Below, one piece after another: positions 57,421 to 64,000 of a stretch of DNA of 64,000 nucleotides. The position numbers and the translations under genes are program-made. The DNA is from Phymorhynchus buccinoides (taxonomy: Eukaryota > Mollusca > Gastropoda > Neogastropoda > Raphitomidae): contig CM065713.1 of the NCBI GenBank assembly GCA_017654935.2, forward strand, positions 12,338,879 to 12,402,878, given 5' to 3'. The notes under the pieces are model-generated. The model was not told the DNA's origin. It did not search any database and saw only the letters and a list, made by a program, of their open reading frames with translations. Position 1 is the first letter of the stretch. Each line of letters starts with the position of its first letter.

Positions 57421-57515
57421 TTTAAAAAAACAAATACAATCTTCCAAATAATGTTTTCATTTGAGCTTCCTCCGAAATCGTAATCTGTGGTCGGTTAGAA
57501 ATTCTCCCTGTCCCT

Positions 57516-57585
57516 GTGGCCTCATTGGCCAGCAAACAGCTCTAGAACAGCGGCCTTAGGAAGCCTTGGTCCAGCTTTCAGGTTC

Positions 57586-57621
<36 letters not shown>

Positions 57622-58029
57622 CCTAACATCTTGTTCTCTAGGTCAGCTGGCTCGTTGGCAAGCAACAGCTCTCGAACAGCGGGGGGGGGGGGTGACAGGA
57701 ATCCTTGGTCCACTTTCAGCTTCATGTCTCTCTCTCTCTGGTCTCTGTCCTCCCGCCTCTCTCTCCATATCTCTCTCTCTCTCAGTTCCTACCTCTTGTT
57801 TCTCTAGGCCGTGGCTCGTTGGCAGCAAACAGCTCTAGAACAGCGTTCAGGAATCCTTGGTCCACTTTTCAGCTTCATGTCTCTCTCTCTCTGTCTCTCT
57901 CTCTCCCCTCTCTCCAGTCTCTCTCTCTCTCAGTCCTACCTCTTGTTCTCTAGGCAGTGGCTCGTTGGCGAGCAACCAGCTCTAGACACAGGCGTTCCGG
58001 AATCCTTGGTCCACTTATTGAGGTTCAAG
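57516..58029 (-). repeat. Four decayed copies of the 3' edge and donor of exon 58108-58216
   Basis: Copies at about 57516-57587, 57628-57726, 57793-57879 and 57940-58029 each contain the exon's end (GTGGACCAAGGATTCCTG, then GAGCTGTT-type and AACGAGCCA, CTAGAGAACAAGAG) followed by a donor-like GTAGGACTGAG (GTTAGGAC in one) and a (GA)n/(CT)n run. Indels and a G run break the coding frame in each. Unit length is roughly 85-165 bp. Confidence 0.9.
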
Positions 58030-58107
58030 TCTCTGTCTCTTTCTGTCTCTATCTCTCTCCCTCTCTATGCCTTTCTCTCTCTCTACGTCTCTCTCTCTCA
58101 GTCCTAC

Positions 58108-58216
58108 CTCTTGTTCTCTAGGCAGTGGCTCGTTGGCAGCAAACAGCTCTAGAACAGCGTTCAGGAATCCTTGGTCCACTTTGAGGTTCATCTCTTGAAT
58201 CAGAACCTTGAAGTAC
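58108..58216 (-). CDS. VPS13A: VPS13A-like exon (YFKVLIQEMNLKVDQGFL)
   Basis: Encodes YFKVLIQEMNLKVDQGFLNA then VLELFAANEPLPREQE. (K)YF.VLIQEM.LK.DQGFL is diagnostic of VPS13A/C. It has 109 nt: one base completing a codon, then 36 codons, ending in phase 0 with donor GTAGGACTGAG, and the next exon starts TIQHKQ in phase 0. The acceptor is TTTCCAG; an alternative upstream AG at about 58236 would add ELISR in frame. The similarity to VPS13A (LKVDQGFL) seemed greater than to VPS13C, from memory only. Confidence 0.93.
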
Positions 58217-58259
58217 CTGGAAATTAATTCATCTCTGTGTACGGTTTCTCACACATATA

Positions 58260-58625
58260 AACACAATGCCTAGTGCACACCTCTACTCTCTCTCTCTCTT
58301 TTCTCTATTTCACACACACACACACACACCCGAAGCGTTATTTCTTTTTGTTTCTCTATCTCTCTCTTTCACACACACACACACGAAGCGTTATTTCTTT
58401 TTGTTCTCTCTCTCTCTCTTTTCACCCACACACACATCAAAGCGTTATTCTCTTTTGTTTCTCTCTCTCTCTATCTCTTTTTCACCCACACACACCAAAG
58501 CCGTTATTTCTTTTGTTTCTCGCTCTCTCTCTTTCACACACACACACACACACACACACCACGAATGCGTTGATTTCGTTTTGTGTCTCTCTGCTCTCTC
58601 TCTCTTTCACACACACACAAACTGT
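58260..58625. repeat. (CT)n / (CA)n compound minisatellite
   Basis: Six units of about 60 bp alternate CTCTCTCTTTCACACACAC with a short word AAGCGTTATTTCTTTTTGTT. No coding value. Confidence 0.85.
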
Positions 58626-58679
58626 CGTGCATGTATTAAACCTCTCTAACCTTTTCGCATGTATTTATTGGGGTCTGCA

Positions 58680-58990
58680 ATGAACACCTTTTCCAAGAGT
58701 GAATGCCCTTGGTGGTTGGGGGAAGATGGTTGAGTAATGACCAAATAAGGGAATAACTCTCACTAATAACCCTTTTTGATGCCACTTAATGGATTCCTTT
58801 CGCAAGAGTGAATGGCCCTTGGTGGGTGGGGGAAGATGGTTCATTACTGACCAAACAGGGGGGATAACTCTCGCCGATAACCCCTATTTGAGTCCAATTA
58901 TTGGCTGCCTTTTGCAAGAGTGAATGCTTTTTTGGATACTGACCAACAACGTCTTAACTCTCGCTGTCAAGGGCGTTATAACCCTAGTTG
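58680..58990. repeat. Three ~110-bp tandem units (GCAAGAGTGAATGCCCTTGG)
   Basis: Units run GCAAGAGTGAATGCCCTTGG, TGGGGGAAGATGGTT, ACTGACCAAATAAGGGCATA, ACTCTCGCCAATAACCC. The same family is at 5310-5520 and 25795-26000. Unknown class. Confidence 0.75.
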
Positions 58991-59034
58991 CAGAGGCCTA
59001 TAGAACCTTCCTTATTAGACATCTTGATGAATTT

Positions 59035-59072
59035 TCTTAAAGGTCTTATAGGGAGGTTTCAATGTACTGTAC
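59035..59072. mobile_element. Decayed end of the pogo/Tigger-type MITE
   Basis: AAAGGTCTTATAGGGAGGTT then TCAATGTACTG resembles the right end of 38996-39178 (GGTCTTATAAGGGAGGTTCC, ACTGTACT). The left end is not seen. Confidence 0.5.
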
Positions 59073-59139
59073 AATAAATGTATATGAGTTGGCCATTGTC
59101 GCCACAACAGGCTATAGTCAACCTGCACACAGAAGCCCG

Positions 59140-59370
59140 TTATAATAATAATAATAATGATAATAAACGGATATTTATATGGCGCCTTTTTTCGAGCACA
59201 AAGCGGTTTATAATTGGCATTGAAACACTCACAGACACATACGCACATGCACGTGCGCACACACACAGTCACACACGCGAGCGCGCACACACACCTGCTC
59301 GGAAGAGCGGCCGTGGGTGCACACACACTCACTCTCGTGCAAACACACACAAATTACATTACACAACACA
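59140..59370. repeat. LINE/SINE tail with (AAT)n, then CA-rich run
   Basis: (AAT)n followed by TTTATATGGCGCCTTTTTTC, GAGCACAAAGCGG, ATTGGCATTGAAACACTC, then (CA)-rich sequence. It is the same family as 61205-61300 and probably inserted in minus orientation. Confidence 0.6.
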
Positions 59371-59494
59371 CAAATTATCCATCAGACATACATCGAACAG
59401 TCAAACAGACACACATCTGCACACATCGCCACAAGTGCAGCACCTACCCATAAAGGAGACGAGCAAGACACTAATGTCAAGTTAAAAGGACAGG

Positions 59495-59653
59495 TACCAT
59501 ATTTTTCGCACTATAAGGCACACCCTCCAAATGTTACCCAAAATTCAGATGTCGTTACTATATTTTTTACTATATTTTTTATTCATATCATAAGGCGCTG
59601 TCTCCGTCTAGGAAGAAAAAAATGTATCGCCTTATAGTTAGAAAAATACAGTA
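59495..59653. mobile_element. mariner-type MITE (GCACTATAAGGC ends)
   Basis: TACCATATTTTTCGCACTAT, AAGGC at one end and its near complement GCCTTATAGTTAGAAAAATA, CAGTA at the other, with TA at both tips. About 159 bp without an ORF, typical of a Tc1/mariner-derived MITE. Confidence 0.65.
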
Positions 59654-59667
59654 AATAACTATACTTT

Positions 59668-60205
59668 AAAGGGCCACCCTGACGGATTATTTTTTGTAAG
59701 AAACACACCCAGATCACACAGGAAAACATCCTTTACAGAGATCGCAACACTCACTGTGCTCGGGTTTCCTAGAAATCAAACCGTCAAATCGGCGATTCCT
59801 GGCCTTGGTGCTGGAAGTCGGATTCTTTCAGTGAAAGAGAAGGCATGTGCCAAACCGTTTGCACAAAATTTCCACAATACAAACTTTTTTTATTTTTTAT
59901 TTTTTTATTTTATACAGTTTACCAAAAGGAATTTCGCTCACAACGAAGGAAATAGCTCCACCTTTTTTTTTTTACTGCACTACAAGGAAGAGAAAGCTTC
60001 AACCACAATGAGTGGCCTCCACCCACCCCATCCAAAATGGCTTCTCTCTCCGGCATCTCCGCCAAGGAGGAATCGCCAATTTGACGGTTTGATTTCTAGG
60101 CAACCAGAGCAAAGTGAGTGTTCCGATCTCTGTAAAAGGGTGTTTTTCCTGGTGATCTCGACGTGTTTCTTGCAAAAACTCATCCTGTCAGGGTCCACCT
60201 TTAGA
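59668..60205. mobile_element. 538-bp foldback element beside a VPS13 exon
   Basis: The arm at 59668-59800 (AAAGGGCCACCCTGACGG ... GAAATCAAACCGTCAAAT) is repeated inverted at 60069-60205 (ATTTGACGGTTTGATTTC ... CTGTCAGGGTCCACCTTT), about 135 bp each at about 80 percent identity by eye. The loop is AT-rich. No ORF. Its end lies about 15 bp from the donor of exon 60220-60289. Confidence 0.75.
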
Positions 60206-60219
60206 ACTGTAAAACTCAC

Positions 60220-60289
60220 TGATCTGACTGACGGTGCTGTGTTCATGTTTTCCTCATCATCACGCTCACTTCTGTGGCAGGCTTCGGCA
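60220..60289 (-). CDS. VPS13A: VPS13A-like exon (PKPATEVSVMMR…), one-base frameshift
   Basis: After the acceptor TTTTTCCACAG the exon completes a codon and reads PKPATEVSVMMRK; dropping one A from GAAAAC then gives HEHSTVSQIS before the donor GTGAGT. VPS13A/C have a segment (P)KPF.D.S...R...HS..S.I (K)YFKVLIQEM, so both halves match. The start phase (1) agrees with exon 61113-61194. The end phase does not fit the 58108 exon exactly, so a second indel or another acceptor is involved. Confidence 0.75.
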
Positions 60290-60404
60290 CTGTGGAAAAA
60301 CAACAACAACCACAAAACATACATTCTCAAGCATGAAGGGCAAAATGAATGGTTTCACCAGCAAATAACCTGCATCAGTGTCAGCCTACACAAACACTTA
60401 TGTT

Positions 60405-60520
60405 AAAGTCAAAATCACGGTTTTCACGTGTTTTCCCCTCTTATAGCTGGTAATAAATCTTAATGAAGTTCTTCCTAGCTTAAGAGGGAATGTGACACGT
60501 GGCGTGCGGGCCTCTTTAAC
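60405..60520. mobile_element. Hairpin MITE with CACGTG ends, copy 3
   Basis: GTCAAAATCACGGTTTTCAC, CCCTCTTATAGCTGGTAA, CTTCCTAGCTTAAGAGGGAA and GTGACACGTGGCG match 44419-44545 in order. Confidence 0.65.
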
Positions 60521-61112
60521 GAAAATACAAGCACAGCACAGCACAACTAAACATATCATAGTTTCCAATCCACAACTTCTTCTTCTCTTCTTCTTTGCGT
60601 TCCCAGGCCATATGGCCACTAATGTGTCTGGTTTGCAGTTTTCACTGGTACGTAGCCCCGCAGCGTACAGCTGACACATTCCAATTTCGGAGGAGCTCAA
60701 AGAAAAAAAGTTATTTGGAAGATGTTTGTGGGAAAAAAGGCAGGAGAATGGGGGTCAATAAGTCAGAAAAGATAGTAGATGATAGAAAGCAAAGGGAAAA
60801 GGCAAGAGTCAAAGAGAGTGGCAGATTAGAGGAAGTTACAAGCACAGAAACTTCCAGAAGGTGGTGGAACTATTCTTACGTTGGGTTGATCCCTGGAGTC
60901 TTTAAACCAGGGTAAGACAACAATAACAATAACTTTTTTCATAAAACTGAAGAGAAAAAAAGTTTTAAGACTCAGAGAAATATCTTCTCTCCATGAATGA
61001 GTATTTTTTTGGTCTTAATGCCCATATATGTTTGAAAGAGATCAAGAGGGGAAAAAAAAACCACACACAAATTCTGAGCCTAAAAAAAAAGCACAAATTT
61101 TGATCAACTCAC
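60521..61112. other. Non-coding intron with dispersed repeat
   Basis: 60770-60890 belongs to the family at 53755 and 57295. The remainder is AT-rich, and no exon is recognised. Confidence 0.5.
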
Positions 61113-61194
61113 CACTGTCGGCGGCCACAGACTTTGGAGGTGGGAGGGGGGAGAGAACGGTGGGGAACACAGCATGACTCAGCTGATTGTCCAG
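61113..61194 (-). CDS. VPS13A: VPS13A-like exon (LDNQLSHAVFPTVLSPLPPP)
   Basis: Reads LDNQLSHAVFPTVLSPLPPP then KSVAADSG. The VPS13A/C family has (L.)DNQ..GA.FP....P..PPKS in the segment before the YFKVLIQEM block. Acceptor TTTTTTCAG, donor GTGAGT. It has 82 nt, phase 0 to phase 1, consistent with the start phase of exon 60220-60289. No frameshift. It is the most N-terminal exon of contig C; earlier exons would lie beyond the right window edge. Confidence 0.85.
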
Positions 61195-61204
61195 CTGAAA
61201 AAAC

Positions 61205-61300
61205 AACAAAAAATAATAATAATAATAATAATACGGACACTTATATAGCGCTTTTATCGAGCACAAAGCGCTTTACAATCAGCATTGAAACACTCACATA
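61205..61300 (-). repeat. LINE/SINE 3' tail with (AAT)n
   Basis: (AAT)n, then ACTTATATAGCGCTTTTATC, GAGCACAAAGCGCTTTACAA and TCAGCATTGAAACACTCAC. On the minus strand this is a short tail ending GCGCTATATAAGTG(TATT)n, like the LINE tail at 63193. Confidence 0.65.
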
Positions 61301-61393
61301 TGCACACACATGCACAACAGACACACACGCAATTACGTGAGTGAACGCGTTCTTGCACAGAGACATACACACATAGACCCACACATTTCATCA

Positions 61394-62583
61394 AACGGCG
61401 ACGTATATATACGTCGGTGGTAAGTACTGAACACGCTATAGAGGACGTATATATACGTTGGTGGCAAGTACTGAAGCGCTATAGAGGACGTATATAAACG
61501 TCGGTGGCAAGTACTGAAGCCCTATAGAGGACGTATATATACGTCGGTGGCAAGTACTGAAGCGCTATAGAGGACGTATATATACGTCAGTGGCAAGTAC
61601 TGAAGCGCTATAGAGGACGTATATATATACGTCGGTGGCAAGTACTGATAGCGCTATAGAGGACGTATATATACGTCTGTGGCAAGTACTGAAGCGCGTT
61701 ATAGAGGACGTATATATACGTCGGTGTCAAGTACTGAAGCGCTATAGAGGACGTATATATACGTCGGTGGCAAGTACTGAAGCGCTATAGAGGACGTATA
61801 TATACGTCGGTGGCAAAAGTACTGAAGCTCTATAGAGGACGTATATATACGTTGGTGGCAAGTACTGAAGCGCTATAGAGGACCGTATATATACGTCGGT
61901 GGCAAGTACTGAAGCGCTATAGAGGAAGTATATATACGTCGGTGGCAAGTACTGAAGCGCAATAGAGGACGTATATATACGTCGGTGGCAAGTACTGAAG
62001 CGCTATAGAGGACGTATATATACGTCAGTGGCAAGTACTGAAGCGCTATAGAGGACGTATATATACGTCGGTGGCAAGTACTGAAGCGCTATAGAGGACG
62101 TATATATACATCGGTGGCAAGTACTGAAGCGCTATAGAGGACGTATATATACGTCGGTGTCAAGTACTGAAGCGCTATAGAGGACGTATATATACGTCGG
62201 TGGCAAGTACTGAAGCGCTATAGAGGACGTATATATACGTCGGTGGCAAGTACTGAAGCGCTATAGAGGACGGTATATATACGTCAGTGGCAAGTACTGA
62301 AGCGCTATAGAGGACGTATATATACGTCGGTGGCAAGTACTGAAGCGCTATAGAGGACGTATATATACGTCGGTGGCAAGTATTGAAGCGCTATAGAGGA
62401 CGTATATATATATGTCGGTGGCAAGTACTGAAGCGCAAAAGAGGACGTAGATATACGTCGGTGGCAAGTACTGAAGCGCATAAAGGACGTAGATATACGT
62501 CGATGGCAAGTACTGAAGCGCTATAGAGGACGTATATATATGTCGGTGGCAAGTACTGAAGCGCTATAGAGGACGTATATATA
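61394..62583. repeat. 43-bp satellite with palindromic core
   Basis: About 28 units of GACGTATATATACGTCGGTG, GCAAGTACTGAAGCGCTATA, GAG. The 16-bp core GACGTATATATACGTC is a perfect palindrome and is the best-kept part. The array ends GTGGGCAGTGATGGGGTTAA, which resembles a piggyBac-type MITE end. Confidence 0.95.
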
Positions 62584-62683
62584 TGCTGTGGGCAGTGATG
62601 GGGTTAAGCACGCAACTACATAACTGGGGAGGTGGCGTCATTTACTAGGCCCAGATGCCATTTTCAGAGCTACAATGATTACA

Positions 62684-62925
62684 TACCATCAATAAATTAC
62701 TTAACATTATCAGTGTTGTTAATACCAAGATCACCATCAATAAATTATTTATTATCAGTGTTGTTAATACCATATCACCATCAATTAACATTATCAGTGT
62801 TGTTAATACTATATCACCATCAATTATTTAACATTATCAGTGTTATTAATATCATAATCACCATCAATAAATTATATAACATTATCAGTATTGTTAACAT
62901 GATCATTGCTAACATTTATGCTATT
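62684..62925. repeat. ~45-60-bp AT-rich tandem repeat (ATCACCATCAAT)
   Basis: About five units of CATCAATAAATTA, TTAACATTATCAGTGTTGTT and AATACCA. No function is apparent. Confidence 0.8.
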
Positions 62926-64000
62926 TGTAGCCTGTTGATTTTTGTATGCAGTTGCAGCTACTGCAGTAAAGTCTAGTACTGAACCCACATGCTATTTTCA
63001 AAACTACAAAGATGATGATGATGATGATGATGACTGTAATAATATTGATACCTGCAGTCAGCAAAGTCTAGAACTGAACCCACATACCATTTTCAAAACT
63101 ACAAAGATGATGATAATGATGATGACTGTGATGATATTGATACTTGCAGTTGGCAAAGTCTAGTACTGAACCCACATACCATTTTCAAAACTAAAAAGGA
63201 TAATAATAATAATAATAATAATAATATAGTATTTATATAGCGCCTTTCTTTAGAATTAAACTCAAGGCGCTCACATTCACTGATTCACACGCAATTGGGC
63301 TAACATACACATTCATTCGATCATCATCTAATTAATGTGAAAAGTTACAGAGAGAAAGCTCTTTGAAACAAGTGAGTTTTCATTTGGGTTTTGAAAGCGG
63401 GAAGTGCTGAATTGTGACGGAGGTGAACAGGCAAGGAGTTCCAGACAGTGGGGGCGCAAAAACTAAAACTGCGTTGTCCAAAAGATGATGATGACTGTGG
63501 TGATATCGATACCTGCAGTCTGCTGATTTTAGTGTGCAGTTGCAGTTGCAGCTGGTGCAGCGGCAAAGTCTTGTACTGCACCCAAATCCCGTTTTCACAC
63601 CTACGGCGATGGTGATGATGACGATGGTAGCAATGATGATGATGATGATGATGATAATGACAATGATGATGACAGTGATTACATGCAGTCTGTTGATTTT
63701 AGTGTGCAGTTGCAGCTGGTGCAGCGGCAAAGTCTTGTACTGCACCCAAATCCTGTTTTCACAACTACGGCGATGGTGATGGTGATGATGACGATGATAG
63801 TGATGATGATGACAATGATGATGATGACAATGATGATGACAGTGGTTACATGCAGTCTGTTGATTTTAGTGTGCAGTTGCAGCTGGTGCAGCGGCAAAGT
63901 CTTGTACTGCACCCAAATCCTGTTTTCACAACTACGGCGATGGTGATGGTGATGATGACGATGATAGCAATGATGATGACAATGATGATGATGACAATGA
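62926..64000. repeat. ~90-170-bp tandem units with (GAT)n
   Basis: Units contain CCTGCAGTCTGCTGATTTTA, GTGTGCAGTTGCAGCTGGTG, CAGCGGCAAAGTCTTGTACT, GCACCCAAATCC, CACAACTACGGCGATGGTGA and (GATGAT)n. Earlier units (62940-63190) are shorter and diverged. A LINE 3' end splits the array at 63193-63483. The array runs off the window. Confidence 0.85.
63193..63483 (-). pseudogene. LINE ORF2 C-terminus and 3' tail (CR1/L2-like)
   Basis: The minus strand reads GQRSFSFCAPTVWNSLPVHL then RHNSALPAFKTQMKTHLFQR and AFSL before a stop. G.RSFS..AP..WNSLP..LR.....FK..LKTHLF is typical of the C-terminal end of CR1/L2-group reverse transcriptase ORFs. The 3' UTR follows and ends GGCGCTATATAAATAC with (TAT)n. 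It is 5'-truncated, as usual for LINE insertions, and sits within a tandem array. Confidence 0.75.

Noticed and set aside
59756..60406. A 216-residue plus-strand protein
   Set aside because: The frame runs across the foldback element and antisense over a VPS13 exon; no family features.

Overview
The window looks like repeat-dense intronic sequence from a metazoan, most likely a marine gastropod or another lophotrochozoan. This is inferred from spliced exons of a conserved animal gene, DIRS-type retrotransposons, many MITEs, LINE and SINE tails, satellites, and AT-, CA- and CT-rich introns. There is no prokaryotic gene organisation. Two N-runs of exactly 500 bases (18052-18551 and 48295-48794) look like scaffold gaps and divide the window into three contigs: A (1-18051), B (18552-48294) and C (48795-64000).

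The one host gene I can recognise is on the minus strand. It is a VPS13A/C-type intermembrane lipid-transfer protein, represented by its C-terminal third. Contig B carries exons from the VAB (SHR-BD) region at 48198-48294, 46381-46503 and 35861-35973. Contig A carries a second copy of the last of these at 17767-17885. Contig C carries the following exons in transcription order: 61113-61194, 60220-60289, 58108-58216, 55600-55735, 54644-54782, 53445-53527, 51527-51640, 50151-50226 and 48923-49080. These run through the ATG2-like C-terminal region. Splice phases agree at most junctions. Contig C encodes the more C-terminal part yet lies upstream (higher coordinates) of contig B, so the contig order contradicts the protein order.

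Contig A and the 19807-36140 part of contig B are two versions of one locus, either uncollapsed haplotypes or a recent duplication. Each has a decayed DIRS-like retrotransposon (RT/RNase H and tyrosine recombinase), a palindromic MITE, an inverted-repeat block, a ~1 kb tandem duplication, a large ~82-bp satellite (11.06 kb in A, 8.06 kb in B), a tRNA-like SINE head and the same VPS13 exon. From 37.5 to 46.3 kb come a 107-bp triplicate, a mariner-type MITE, a 4.3 kb 36-bp satellite, a 443-bp foldback element with telomere-like repeats, a LINE 3' end with six tandem tail units, and piggyBac-type MITEs. Contig C has minisatellites of 22-33, 43 and 54 bp, two related SINEs, a hAT-like MITE, a 538-bp foldback element and LINE tails.

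The most unusual pattern is that at least seven VPS13 exons have their own edge, with the adjoining splice site, copied into the neighbouring intron next to CT, CA or ATG microsatellites. The extreme case is 35974-37495, where the 3' splice site and first 18-21 nt of one exon recur about 22 times. Several contig C exons also contain single-base indels, many in homopolymers, so either uncorrected assembly errors or pseudogenisation must be considered.
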